Assembly: GCA_963782595.1 (NCBI GenBank)
Contig: CAWAKJ010000003.1
Coordinates: 620,001-684,000 of the forward strand
DNA: 64,000 bases
Origin: JAMQPK01 sp963782595
GTDB lineage: Bacteria > Acidobacteriota > Vicinamibacteria > Vicinamibacterales > JAMQPK01
Direction: 5' to 3'
Translations under genes and position numbers: made by a program
The notes under the pieces: model-generated
The model's database searches: none
Told to the model about the DNA's origin: nothing
Seen by the model: only the letters and a program-made list of their open reading frames with translations
Shown: positions 51,026 to 59,690 of the stretch, piece after piece
Layout: the number at the start of each line of letters is the position of its first letter
How positions within the stretch are numbered: the stretch's first letter is position 1

Positions 51026-52321
51026 ATGAGACGCAAATCCCTGACCCTGTGCACAGCACTCCTCTTGGCATTCGCCGCTTCGCCCCAGGCGCAGCGCGGG
51101 ACTGGGGGACCGGTCACAGCGATTGTCGGCGCCCGGCTGGTGGACGGCACTGGCGCCGCGGCCGTGAACGATTCAGTGATTCTCGTCAGCGGCGACCGCA
51201 TTACGGCAGCCGGGCCGCGTGCGCGCGTGCAGGTGCCGCAGGGTGCAACTGTCGTGAACGCGGCAGGCAAGACAGTCATTCCCGGTCTTGTGGATGCGCA
51301 TTGCCATCTGAATCAGCCTCAGGATGTGATGCGCAAGCTGCTGCCCATCGCGCTCAACTGGGGCGTGACGACGATCCGCATGACCGGCAACGACAAGCCC
51401 GAAATCATGCAGGTCTACTACGACGCGAAGGCGGGCAAGTTTCTGTCGCCGCGCGTGTACACCGCCGGACAGGGCTTCAACCTGACGGGTCCGTATCCAG
51501 GCGCACCAACGTTGAAGCCGACCACACCAGAGGAAGCGCGCAAGGGCGTCCAGGCGCACAAGGCCCTGAATGTGGACTTCATCAAGCTGTGGATGGGCGA
51601 CAAAGGGTTCACCCCCGAGGTGGTCGAGGCGATCGTTGACGAAGCGAAGAAGCAGAACATTCCAGTTGTTGCGCACATCGGGAACGTTGCGCAGGTGAAA
51701 CAACTTGCCGAACTCGGCGTCACCGACTTCATGCACGAAGCGCGTGACGGCATGAACCCGGAGTTCATCGCGTACGCCAAAGCGAAAGGACTGTCGTTTG
51801 CGCCGACCCTCGGCCAGGGCCAATCGCGCTGGTACTATTACGAACATCCGGAATTCCTGAAAATGGATCCGAAGTTCGACGGGTTCTACGCGCGGGGCCG
51901 GGCGATGCTGGACGACGCAGAGCGGAAACAGCAGATCGTCGGTGCTGCGGACTTCGAGCAGGTGAAGCAGCGCTTCAAAGAGAACAACTATCCGTTCATC
52001 AAGATGATGTCGGACGCCGGCATTCGCATCATCACGGGCACGGACTGCGGCGCCGAAGCCTCGCAGACGACTCCGGTCGGCCACACCACGCACCAGGAAG
52101 TGCACATGTTCGTCGAGGCGGGGATGACCCCGGTGAACGCGATTCGGGCGGCCACGCTCGATGCGGCGCGCGTGCTCGAGCGGACGGAGAATCCGAGCTA
52201 TGGATCGATACAAGCGGGCAAGACCGCGGACCTCGTGCTCTTGAGTGCCGATCCGATCGCTGATATCCACAATACCAACAAGATCGATCGCGTGATGCGA
52301 GCTGGGCGATGGGTGGAATGA
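51026..52321 (+). CDS. secreted amidohydrolase
   Basis: 431 residues: signal peptide (LCTALLLAFAASPQAQ), then an imidazolonepropionase-like amidohydrolase: VIPGLVDAHCHL (HxH), VDFIKLWMGDKG (Lys), VVAHIGN (His), EARDG and ITGTDCG (Asp). C-terminal RVLERTENPSYGSIQAGKTADLVLL is the usual closing blade. Such exported amidohydrolases are frequent in acidobacteria; many are prolidase- or dipeptidase-like. Substrate unknown. GGAGG precedes the ATG. Confidence 0.92.
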   Translation: MRRKSLTLCTALLLAFAASPQAQRGTGGPVTAIVGARLVDGTGAAAVNDSVILVSGDRITAAGPRARVQVPQGATVVNAAGKTVIPGLVDAHCHLNQPQDVMRKLLPIALNWGVTTIRMTGNDKPEIMQVYYDAKAGKFLSPRVYTAGQGFNLTGPYPGAPTLKPTTPEEARKGVQAHKALNVDFIKLWMGDKGFTPEVVEAIVDEAKKQNIPVVAHIGNVAQVKQLAELGVTDFMHEARDGMNPEFIAYAKAKGLSFAPTLGQGQSRWYYYEHPEFLKMDPKFDGFYARGRAMLDDAERKQQIVGAADFEQVKQRFKENNYPFIKMMSDAGIRIITGTDCGAEASQTTPVGHTTHQEVHMFVEAGMTPVNAIRAATLDAARVLERTENPSYGSIQAGKTADLVLLSADPIADIHNTNKIDRVMRAGRWVE

Positions 52322-52322
52322 G

Positions 52323-52364
52323 AGTCTAAAGTCGCGAGTCGCAAGTCGACAGTCGCAAGTCGAG
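52323..52364 (+). repeat. single-arm heptamer array x6 (AGTCGnn family)
   Basis: AGTCTAA, AGTCGCG, AGTCGCA, AGTCGAC, AGTCGCA, AGTCGAG in tandem, from the amidohydrolase stop to the RBS of malate synthase. No opposing arm. The unit matches the array at 59598. Confidence 0.85.
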
Positions 52365-52380
52365 AGCGGAGGAGGGCACC

Positions 52381-54450
52381 GTGGCGGTTGAAATCAGGCG
52401 CGACATCTACGAGAAGCACCAGTCATTGTTCGGCGACCACACCGTCAACGGGCGGAAGGTCAACGTCGAGGAGCTCGTCGCGAAGCTGACGCGCCAGACG
52501 AGAAGCGAATTCCGAGAGCTGCTCGGAGCCCGGCACGTCCTTCAGGACCAGGTGGGGCGCCACGAGCGCAGCTACAGCTTCCTGGCTCCCGATACGAAAG
52601 TCAGCGACGCCGACGGAAACGCGATGACCGTGCGCGAGATCCGCCAGGGGATGCTGGACGGATTCTTCGGCCGTAAGACTCCGCAGGCGTGGCGGCTGAA
52701 TCCGACGGTGCCGATTCCTCAGGACACGATGACACCGGGCCTCGAAGGTACGGGCCCCGCGATCGATCTCGGCATGGCGATGGGGGCGCTCAACACCGGT
52801 GCGGCGTCGTGGATGTGGGACTGGGAAGACGCCGGTGGCGATTACAAAGATCAGTTGTATCAGGCGTGGGAGAACCTGCGCGATCTGCTCGCCCACAAGT
52901 GGGTCGGGCGACCATTTGTCCACCCGACCAAGAAGCAGGGCGGTCAGCCGCGTCAATACACCATCGACCTCCCGCCGGAAAAGTGGCCGACGATTTTCCA
53001 TCGCGTACCGGGGCTGCATCTGCAGAACCGGCAGATCGCGCTCGATGGCGATCAGGTTCCGGCGATGATTCCCGCCCTCATCATGCATGCCGTGAGCAAC
53101 TACGACACGCAGAAGAACAACGGTTCCGGGGTCTACTTCTACGTGCCGAAAGTGGAGACGTGGCAGGAAGCGCGGCTCGTGGCCAGCCTGCTGAAAGGTG
53201 TCGAAGAGGCGCTCGGGCTCACGCGTGGCTCGTTGAAGATCAAGATGCTGAACGAGCGCGCCGAGTACGCGCTGCAGCAGGAAGCGATCATGTGGGTCCT
53301 GCGTGAAAACCTCATCGGACCGAACGTGGGCCGATGGGACTATCTGAACAGCCGCGAAGAGATGTTCCGCCACGACCCGGCGATGGTGATTCCGGATCCG
53401 AATACCGTGACGATGACCGAGCCCTCGTTGACCTACTACACGATGCGCAACGCGTTGCTGGCGCTCGTTGCCGGCGGGATGCCGATCGGTGGTATGGCGG
53501 CGCAGATGCAGAATCCGCAGGCGCCCGAGAACGATCCGAAGGCGTTGCGCGATATCTGGTTCGACAAGCTGCGCGAGCGGTTGACCGGGCTGTTCAGGAT
53601 TGACGGCAAGACCCACGACACGTACCGGCAGAGCTGGGTGGCGACGACGACGCCATCCTATGTGGAAGCTGGCCGCGAATCGCTCGTAACCGGTGTCAAC
53701 GATCTGCAACGTGTCGTCGACAAGCTGACGCCAGACGAGGGAAAGCGCCTGGAAGCTCTCGGATTGCTGAAAGACGGCAAGATCTCGCCGCGCGAGTTGT
53801 CGGAATCCGACCTCACACCGGAAAAGCTGTTCTCGGAAGACGAGCGCCGGAAGCTGTTGTCGCGTCCGCAGGGCCCGACGACCGAAGATGGTCTGCGCTA
53901 TGCCATGTACATGTCCACGGAGTTCATGTATCAGCAGCTTCTCGGCAACAACGCGGCGGCCATTTACGACCCGCGTACCGGCCTGCGGTTCATGAACGAC
54001 CTGGCGACCTACGAGATCTTCTGGCACTTCCTGTATCTCACGGTCTTCCACGGCGTCGAACTGACGGCCGATGGCAAGTATTCGAAGAAGGGCGATCGCG
54101 TCACGCCAGAGCTGTTCCTGACGCTGCTCGACGAGCGCCGCGAGACGGTGAAGGAGCTCTTCAAGAAGCTCGGCACGGACTACGACAAGACCAACGCCGA
54201 GCTGGTGCTGACCATTCTCAAGCGGCAGGTCATCGAGATCCGGCCGGACGGCCGCGCCGTGCCGCAACCGCGCTGGATCAAGTACGGCTCGCGCGTGCTG
54301 CTGGCAATCATCGAGGAGCAGGAGCCCGATCGCTCGGCGATTCTCAACGCGATTTTCGGCGGCAGCCGCGCCGACCTCTCGGGCAAAGTGCTGCGCGCGT
54401 ATGATTTCGTGTACGACGTTCGAGAGGGAACAACGGCGAATGTGGCTTAG
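52381..54450 (+). CDS. aceB: malate synthase
   Basis: Condenses glyoxylate with acetyl-CoA to malate, the second step of the glyoxylate bypass. 689 residues, GTG start with GGAGGAGG upstream. It is longer than the ~530-residue malate synthase A because of a C-terminal extension of roughly 100 residues. Family blocks: MWDWEDAGGDY, FVHPTKKQGGQPRQ, VYFYVPKVETWQEA, KIKMLNERAEYALQ, GPNVGRWDYLNS and ALVAGGMPIGGMAAQM. No isocitrate lyase gene is in the window. Confidence 0.93.
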   Translation: MAVEIRRDIYEKHQSLFGDHTVNGRKVNVEELVAKLTRQTRSEFRELLGARHVLQDQVGRHERSYSFLAPDTKVSDADGNAMTVREIRQGMLDGFFGRKTPQAWRLNPTVPIPQDTMTPGLEGTGPAIDLGMAMGALNTGAASWMWDWEDAGGDYKDQLYQAWENLRDLLAHKWVGRPFVHPTKKQGGQPRQYTIDLPPEKWPTIFHRVPGLHLQNRQIALDGDQVPAMIPALIMHAVSNYDTQKNNGSGVYFYVPKVETWQEARLVASLLKGVEEALGLTRGSLKIKMLNERAEYALQQEAIMWVLRENLIGPNVGRWDYLNSREEMFRHDPAMVIPDPNTVTMTEPSLTYYTMRNALLALVAGGMPIGGMAAQMQNPQAPENDPKALRDIWFDKLRERLTGLFRIDGKTHDTYRQSWVATTTPSYVEAGRESLVTGVNDLQRVVDKLTPDEGKRLEALGLLKDGKISPRELSESDLTPEKLFSEDERRKLLSRPQGPTTEDGLRYAMYMSTEFMYQQLLGNNAAAIYDPRTGLRFMNDLATYEIFWHFLYLTVFHGVELTADGKYSKKGDRVTPELFLTLLDERRETVKELFKKLGTDYDKTNAELVLTILKRQVIEIRPDGRAVPQPRWIKYGSRVLLAIIEEQEPDRSAILNAIFGGSRADLSGKVLRAYDFVYDVREGTTANVA

Positions 54451-54453
54451 TTG

Positions 54454-54594
54454 GGAGCGACAGGTGTAACGGGTGCGACAGGTGCAATGGGTGCGATAGG
54501 TGCAATGGGTGCGGGGGTGCGGCAGGTGCGGGCGGGTTCGAACCAAACGAACCAAACGAACCTGACGAACCCGACCAACCCCTCGAACCCCACG
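54454..54594 (+). repeat. two nonamer families in tandem: GGTGCnnnn then CGAACCnnn
   Basis: First GGAGCGACA, GGTGTAACG, GGTGCGACA, GGTGCAATG, GGTGCGATA, GGTGCAATG and degenerate copies. Then six CGAACC-type units (ACGAACCAA, ACGAACCTG, ACGAACCCG and others) up to 3 nt before the sigma-factor ATG. The second unit matches the M56 gene tail. Confidence 0.85.
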
Positions 54595-54596
54595 TA

Positions 54597-55115
54597 ATGT
54601 CCAAGCACGAACCGCCGAAGGCGGAAGACGTCGCGCCCATCGTCTACAACGAACTGCGGCGTGTCGCCGCCGCGTACATGCGGCGCGAACGGCCGGGGCA
54701 GACGCTTCAGGCCACGGCCCTGGTGCACGAGGCCTACCTGCGGCTTGCCCAGGCAGGGACGCCCTGGCACGATCAGAAACATTTCGTGGGAATCGCCGCC
54801 CGTTCCATGCGGCAGATTCTGGTTGAACGCGCCCGCGCCCGCGGAGCGCAGAAGCGGTGGGGCGGGATGAATCGCGTGTCGATTACCGATTCGCTCGCCC
54901 TTGCCGCCGATCCCGAAACGATGCTGCCGGCTCTGGACGAAGCGATCGGCAGGCTCGAGCAGATCGACGCGGAGCAGGCCAAGATCGTCGAGCTTCGGTA
55001 TTTCGCCGGCATGAGCGTCGAAGAGGCGGCCGAGGTGATGGGCATCTCACCGGCGACGTTGAAGCGGCGCTGGTCGCTCGCGCGCGCGTGGCTGTTCCGG
55101 GAGCTCTCGCAATGA
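54597..55115 (+). CDS. ECF-like sigma factor (TIGR02999 type)
   Basis: 172 residues. Region 2: LRRVAAAYMRRERPGQTLQATALVHEAYLRLA, the hallmark opening of the acidobacterial/planctomycete TIGR02999 group. Region 4: QAKIVELRYFAGMSVEEAAEVMGISPATLKRRWSLARAW. These sigma factors usually pair with a Ser/Thr kinase gene, as here (20 nt downstream). The start lies directly at the end of the nonamer array, with no Shine-Dalgarno. Confidence 0.93.
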   Translation: MSKHEPPKAEDVAPIVYNELRRVAAAYMRRERPGQTLQATALVHEAYLRLAQAGTPWHDQKHFVGIAARSMRQILVERARARGAQKRWGGMNRVSITDSLALAADPETMLPALDEAIGRLEQIDAEQAKIVELRYFAGMSVEEAAEVMGISPATLKRRWSLARAWLFRELSQ

Positions 55116-55134
55116 GCCGCCTTCGGACTAAAAA

Positions 55135-56601
55135 ATGACTCCCGAGCAGCGACGCCGCGCGCGGGACCTGTTCGAATCCGCCCTCGATCACGAGTCGCGC
55201 GACGTGCTGCGCTGGCTCGAAGAGTCGGCGCGTGACGACGCCGTCGTGCGCGAGGAAGTCCGATCGCTGCTCGACCATCACTCGCGTGCAGGGTCGTTTC
55301 TCCTTCAGCCCGTCGCCGAGGCGGCCCCACATCTTCTCGAAGCTGAAGAAGCGCTCGAACCAGGAACCGTGCTCGGCCCGTACACGATCGTCCGCGAAAT
55401 TGGGCGAGGCGGCATGGGCCGTGTGTACCTGGCGTCTGACGGCCGCCTCGGACGAACGGTTGCGCTGAAAGCCCTGGCGCCTCAGTTGACGCGCGAGCCG
55501 AATCATCGCGATCGGCTCCGGCGCGAAGCGCGAGCCGCCGCCGGGCTGACGCATCCGGGCATCTGCACCGTCTATGCGCTGGAAGAGCTCGACGGAGAGG
55601 TCTACATCGCGACCGAGTTCGTCGAGGGCCAGACACTGCGCGAAGAAATCGCGACGGCCCGCCCGTCGCTGGAGACGATCGTGTCCACGGCGCGCGATCT
55701 CGCGTCGGCGCTCGCGGGCGCGCATGCCAAGGGCATCACGCATCGCGATCTCAAACCGGAAAACGTGATGCGCACGCCCGACGGCCGGATCAAGATCCTC
55801 GACTTTGGCCTCGCGCGCATGGAAGCCGGCCCGGGAGGCATCGCCGCGACGTTGACCGCGGCAGTGCCTGGCGGGATCGCGGGAACACCCGCCTACATGT
55901 CGCCCGAGCAGATCGAAGGACGCACGGCCGGCCCGGCCGCCGATGTGTTTGCGTTCGGCGTGCTGATGTACGAATGGATTTCGGGCCGCCATCCGTTTCA
56001 GGCGGGCTCGCCACTCGCCACGCTTGCCCGCATTCTCGACAGCACTCCCGACCCGCTGTCGAGCCATGCCCCGGTCCCGATCTGGGTATCAGATGTCATC
56101 GATCGCTGTCTGCGGAAGCCGGCCGGTGAGCGGTTCGCGTCGGCGTCAGATCTGGTGCAGGCCTTCAATCATCCGGCAATCGTCGACCGGAGGCCGCCAC
56201 TCAAGAGCACCTGGTGGCGCACGCATCAAATCACGACGATCGTGCTCTACACCATCGCTGCCGCCCACGCCTGGCAGATCAAGGAATGGATGCGCGAGCC
56301 GGTCTCGCTATGGGCCTTCGTCATCATTGGTGTGGCCGGGTCGGTCGGCGGTATCGTGCGCGGGCATCTGGTCTTCACCGATGCGATGAACCGTGGCCAC
56401 TTGAGGAGCGAGCTCGCGCGCACGAAACGGGTGAGGCTGTTTGCCGACGTCCTGATCGCCGCCTTGTTGACCATCGACGCGCTGCTGCTCGCGTCGCTAT
56501 GGCCGCTCACCACCGTGCTGACCATCGCTCTCGCCACGGGCATCATGCTGGCGGCGGTTCTGATGGAGCCGGCTACCACTGAGGCGTTGCTGGGAGAGTA
56601 G
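55135..56601 (+). CDS. membrane Ser/Thr protein kinase
   Basis: 488 residues. An N-terminal helical region typical of sigma-linked kinases (TPEQRRRARDLFESAL, then VRSLLDHH) leads to a Hanks kinase: GRGGMGRVYLA, VALKAL, THRDLKPENV, DFGLAR and an APE-like SPEQIEG. C-terminal about 115 residues hold three to four TM spans. It probably phosphorylates the sigma factor or other partners; this link is known for the family arrangement, not shown here. Confidence 0.95.
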   Translation: MTPEQRRRARDLFESALDHESRDVLRWLEESARDDAVVREEVRSLLDHHSRAGSFLLQPVAEAAPHLLEAEEALEPGTVLGPYTIVREIGRGGMGRVYLASDGRLGRTVALKALAPQLTREPNHRDRLRREARAAAGLTHPGICTVYALEELDGEVYIATEFVEGQTLREEIATARPSLETIVSTARDLASALAGAHAKGITHRDLKPENVMRTPDGRIKILDFGLARMEAGPGGIAATLTAAVPGGIAGTPAYMSPEQIEGRTAGPAADVFAFGVLMYEWISGRHPFQAGSPLATLARILDSTPDPLSSHAPVPIWVSDVIDRCLRKPAGERFASASDLVQAFNHPAIVDRRPPLKSTWWRTHQITTIVLYTIAAAHAWQIKEWMREPVSLWAFVIIGVAGSVGGIVRGHLVFTDAMNRGHLRSELARTKRVRLFADVLIAALLTIDALLLASLWPLTTVLTIALATGIMLAAVLMEPATTEALLGE

Positions 56602-56606
56602 GGTTG

Positions 56607-56687
56607 GGTGCGCTAGGTGCGCTAGGTGCGCTGGGTGCGCTGGGTGCGCTGGGTGCCCTAGGTGCGTTTGGTGCGCTTGGTGCGAGG
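56607..56687 (+). repeat. nonamer array GGTGCGCTn x9, left of the four-helix-bundle gene
   Basis: GGTGCGCTA x2, GGTGCGCTG x3, GGTGCCCTA, GGTGCGTTT, GGTGCGCTT, GGTGCGAGG in a row, starting just after the kinase stop. The last ten codons of the four-helix-bundle gene (minus strand) run into it. Its reverse complement is the array at 57217. Confidence 0.92.
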
Positions 56688-57077
56688 CGTAGGCCAGCGG
56701 TTCCATACCGGGTCCGGTCGGTTCTTCACGGAGTTTCGGAACCGGCTGGTCGCGACAAATGCTCGCTTCTTAAGACTCAATGCATGCGTGATTTCTTGAC
56801 TTGTTACATAAGCATTGTCGAGCGCTTCTCCTAGTTCGTCCTCTACCTCATTGAGCGACGTTAAGGACGTTGCTAAAAAATTGGCCATGTCCCGGTGAGT
56901 TCTTCGCCCAAAGCCTTCTGCAATCGTCCTTCGTGCCGACCCTGCCGCATCTCTCAGCTCGTCGCGCAGGTCCCGGTTTTGGTTGAAAACAGGCTTCGAC
57001 GTGATTCGGAAGACTTCCCGTTGAAGCGCGCGGGCAAGCTGCCAGCAAATCAGTTCTGAGAAATTTCGCACCGGCAT
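56658..57077 (-). CDS. four-helix-bundle protein (S23/IVP-like)
   Basis: 139 residues. Family blocks: SELICWQLARALQREVFRIT, DLRDELRDAAGSARRTIAEGFGRRTHRDMANFLATSLTSLNEVEDELGEAL. This is the S23 / 23S-intervening-sequence family (TIGR02436), small pentameric helical bundles also found as accessory Avd proteins of diversity-generating retroelements; some bind RNA or DNA. Its C-terminus (PTPRTKRTKRT) is written by the 9-mer array. Inverted arrays bracket it. No reverse transcriptase or rRNA is nearby. The start lacks a Shine-Dalgarno. Confidence 0.85.
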   Translation of the reverse strand: MPVRNFSELICWQLARALQREVFRITSKPVFNQNRDLRDELRDAAGSARRTIAEGFGRRTHRDMANFLATSLTSLNEVEDELGEALDNAYVTSQEITHALSLKKRAFVATSRFRNSVKNRPDPVWNRWPTPRTKRTKRT

Positions 57078-57216
57078 GATCGTCGTGGTGCACGCGAAAT
57101 GCCAGCGTAGCGCTCGAATTTTTCAGGGAAATCGTCGCGAGCAGAGTAAGTGCGCGAATTTCGCGTACTCAGTCAGCGGCGTGTTGGCAGTTCTGGCGAC
57201 CTTGGCGCCATGCGAG

Positions 57217-57270
57217 TCGCACCCAACGCACCCAACGCACCTAGCGCACCCAGCGCACCCAGCGCACCTA
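57217..57270 (-). repeat. inverted nonamer array x6, right of the four-helix-bundle gene
   Basis: Plus strand: TCGCACCCA, ACGCACCCA, ACGCACCTA, GCGCACCCA, GCGCACCCA, GCGCACCTA, i.e. GGTGCGCTn on the minus strand. It stops 6 nt before the start of the TauE/SafE gene. Confidence 0.92.
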
Positions 57271-57276
57271 TAGAAT

Positions 57277-58038
57277 GTGCCAGTGTCCTACATCGTCGTC
57301 TTCCTTGCCGCCTTCGTGGCCGGTGCGATCAACGCCGTCGCGGGAGGAGGCACGCTCCTCACCTTTCCGTCGCTCGTCTGGGTTGGCTTGCCGTCAACAA
57401 TCGCGAACGCGACCAGCACCGTTGCGATCTGGCCGGGATCCCTGGGCGGCATGTGGGGGTATCGTCACGATCTGGGCGGGCTGCCGAGGACGACCTATGC
57501 GCTGATCGTGCCCAGCGTGATTGGCGGCATGGTTGGGGCCGTCCTGATGGTGCTGACGCCGACCGACGTCTTCGATCGGCTCATTCCGCTTCTGATTCTT
57601 TTCGCCACGCTCCTCTTCATGCTGCAGGAGCCGGTGCAGCGCCTCATCAAGACCACCGGGAAGGCTCACGCCGCATCGAGCAGTTGGCTCGTCGGCGCGC
57701 TGCTGTTTCAGTTTGGCGTGGCGGTGTATGGCGGGTACTTCGGCGCCGGCATCGGCATCCTCATGCTGGCGGCCTTCGGCATCATGGGGTTCACCGATAT
57801 TCACCAGATGAACGGTCTCAAGATTTTTCTCGCGCTGTGCATCAACGGTGTCGCCACGGGGTATTTCATCTGGAACGGCATGGTGTCGTGGCCGCACGCG
57901 TTGGTGATGGCGTCGGGCGCCATCGTGGGCGGCGTCTGGGGCGCGGGCGTTGCGCGGCGCATCGGCCCTAAAGGAGTACGCAAGATCGTGATTGCCGTGG
58001 GGTTTACGATGGCGCTTTCGCTGCTGTTACGCCTGTAG
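57277..58038 (+). CDS. TauE/SafE-family membrane exporter
   Basis: 253 residues, about eight TM spans in two homologous halves: VAGAINAVAGGGTLLTFPSLV in the first and GGYFGAGIGILMLAAFGIMG in the second, the two signature re-entrant blocks. Members export or import sulfite, sulfoacetate and similar anions. The substrate is unknown. GTG start; the nonamer array takes the RBS position. Confidence 0.9.
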   Translation: MPVSYIVVFLAAFVAGAINAVAGGGTLLTFPSLVWVGLPSTIANATSTVAIWPGSLGGMWGYRHDLGGLPRTTYALIVPSVIGGMVGAVLMVLTPTDVFDRLIPLLILFATLLFMLQEPVQRLIKTTGKAHAASSSWLVGALLFQFGVAVYGGYFGAGIGILMLAAFGIMGFTDIHQMNGLKIFLALCINGVATGYFIWNGMVSWPHALVMASGAIVGGVWGAGVARRIGPKGVRKIVIAVGFTMALSLLLRL

Positions 58039-58123
58039 GATGCTGTTTTTACGTCGCTGAAACCAGTACGCGACCTGTTCGTCAGGGGCGTCGTCCATAG
58101 TGGTGGTGGAGTGAGCCGCCGCT

Positions 58124-58852
58124 GTGAGATTCAGCATCATTGTTTGTGCCTTCAACGAAGAACTGTTACTACCAGGTTGCCTGCATTCGCTCCTTCACCA
58201 GTCATTCCCGCCGCACGAGATCATCGTCATAAACAATGCGAGTACCGATCGCACAGCGGCGGTCGCGACTATGCCAGGCATCCGTGTGGTGGACGAGCCT
58301 CGAAAGGGCCTGGTCATCGCCCGCGAGACCGGACGCCGCGCGTCAACGGGCGACGTCCTCGTCTACGTTGACGCAGACTGCCGCGCGCCTCGCGACTGGC
58401 TCGAGCGCGTGGCCAGAGAGTTCGCCGGCCCGAATCCGCCTGTCGCCGTCACCGGCCCGTATCGCTTCTACGACTGGGACTTCATGGGACGCGTGCTGCT
58501 GCGGATGTACGACTGCACCCTTGCTCCTGCGACTCAGTTTCTTGCGCAAGACGTCTTCGGTCTCGGTGCCGTGCTCTACGGCGGCAATTTCGCCGTCACG
58601 CGAACGGCGCTCGAAGCGATCGGCGGATTCGACACGAGGATCGAGTTCCACGGAGAAGACACGAATCTTGCCCGCCGTGTCTCGAGAGTCGGCCGCGTGC
58701 GATTGAAGCAGCCTTGCTGGGTCTACACCTCGGCACGCCGTTACAAGACGATGGGGCGTGGCAAGGTATTGAGCCTGTATGTCAGAAATTTCTGCGCTGA
58801 AATTTTCTTCCATCGCCCGTCCGACACGACACACGAAGACGTGCGCAGCTGA
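58124..58852 (+). CDS. family 2 glycosyltransferase
   Basis: 242 residues, GT-A fold: FSIIVCAFNEELLLPGCLHSLLHQ, NNASTDRTA, VYVDADCRAP (DxD-type), YGGNFAVTRTALEAIGGF and GEDTNLARRVSRVG. C-terminal helix FCAEIFFHRP. No TM. It probably adds sugars to a cell-surface glycan or lipid. GTG start. Six nt separate it from the PHP gene. Confidence 0.92.
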   Translation: MRFSIIVCAFNEELLLPGCLHSLLHQSFPPHEIIVINNASTDRTAAVATMPGIRVVDEPRKGLVIARETGRRASTGDVLVYVDADCRAPRDWLERVAREFAGPNPPVAVTGPYRFYDWDFMGRVLLRMYDCTLAPATQFLAQDVFGLGAVLYGGNFAVTRTALEAIGGFDTRIEFHGEDTNLARRVSRVGRVRLKQPCWVYTSARRYKTMGRGKVLSLYVRNFCAEIFFHRPSDTTHEDVRS

Positions 58853-58858
58853 CGAACT

Positions 58859-59599
58859 ATGCCTGGATACGAACCTTATCTTCTCTGCGACTTCCACGTG
58901 CACACGACATGGAGCGACGGGCGACACACGCTCCGCGAAGTGGTCGATCTTTACGGCCAGACGGGGAAGTTCGACGTGCTCGCGATTACCGATCACATCC
59001 TGTGCAAGAAGGACCTGCTCGGCCGCATCGGCCGCATGGCGACCCTCGGACAGCGTCGATTCTCCATCACACCAGAGACGTTCGACGACTATATCGCCGA
59101 CATCGAGAAGGAAGGCGCGCGAGCAAAGCGGCAGTACGGCATGCTCGTCATTCCGGGGGCCGAAGTCACGCAGAACCACCTCCGCGCCAAACACAACTCG
59201 CACATCGTCGCCCTTGGACTGAAGAAGTTCATCAGCGCCGATCTGAAGGCCAAAGAAATTCTCGAAGAGATCCGGTCGCAGGACGGGCTGAGCATCGCGT
59301 GCCATCCGCACCACCGGACGACCACGCGTCTGGAGATCGGGACGTGCTACCTGTGGGAAAACCGGAAGGATCTCGCACATCTGGTCGACGTCTGGGAGGC
59401 GGCGAATCGTGACGACTTGTTTTCGGTGACCAGTCTGAAACATTACCCTTACGTGGCGAACAGCGACTTCCACAAGGCGAAGCATCTTTATTCGTGGAAG
59501 ACGCTGGTGCGGTCGGCCAAAACATGGCCGGCCGTCAAAGCCGCCCTCAAAGCCAACACCGACATTGCCATCACGCTCTTCCGGAAGGAAGCGTGTTAG
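58859..59599 (+). CDS. PHP-domain phosphoesterase-like protein
   Basis: 246 residues: CDFHVHTTWSDGRH, AITDHILC, VIPGAEVTQ, ACHPHHRTT and NSDFHKAKHLYSWK supply the His/Asp/Glu set for a trinuclear metal site, as in TrpH/YciV-like hydrolases acting on phosphates. The insert at 40-80 is helical. The stop codon TAG is the first bases of the downstream repeat. It appears to share an operon with the GT2 gene. Confidence 0.88.
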   Translation: MPGYEPYLLCDFHVHTTWSDGRHTLREVVDLYGQTGKFDVLAITDHILCKKDLLGRIGRMATLGQRRFSITPETFDDYIADIEKEGARAKRQYGMLVIPGAEVTQNHLRAKHNSHIVALGLKKFISADLKAKEILEEIRSQDGLSIACHPHHRTTTRLEIGTCYLWENRKDLAHLVDVWEAANRDDLFSVTSLKHYPYVANSDFHKAKHLYSWKTLVRSAKTWPAVKAALKANTDIAITLFRKEAC

Positions 59600-59689
59600 T
59601 CGACAGTCCACAGTCGACAGTCTACGGTCCACAGTCTGCAGTCGCGACTAGACTGTCGACTATCGACTGTAGACTGTGGACTGTCGACT
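59598..59689. repeat. mirrored heptamer array, stop codon to start codon (AGTCGAC family)
   Basis: Left: AGTCGAC, AGTCCAC, AGTCGAC, AGTCTAC, GGTCCAC, AGTCTGC (59598-59639). Right: GACTGTC, GACTATC, GACTGTA, GACTGTG, GACTGTC (59651-59685). It starts in the PHP stop codon and ends 1 nt before the lipid-kinase ATG, so the whole gap is repeat. Confidence 0.92.
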
Positions 59690-59690
59690 G

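Noticed and set aside
52423..54555. 710-codon minus-strand frame opposite malate synthase
   Set aside because: Low-complexity His/Arg/Asp composition typical of a shadow frame; malate synthase motifs on the plus strand are decisive.
56607..57270. Four-helix-bundle locus considered as a diversity-generating retroelement
   Set aside because: No reverse transcriptase, template repeat or variable repeat was found within the window.
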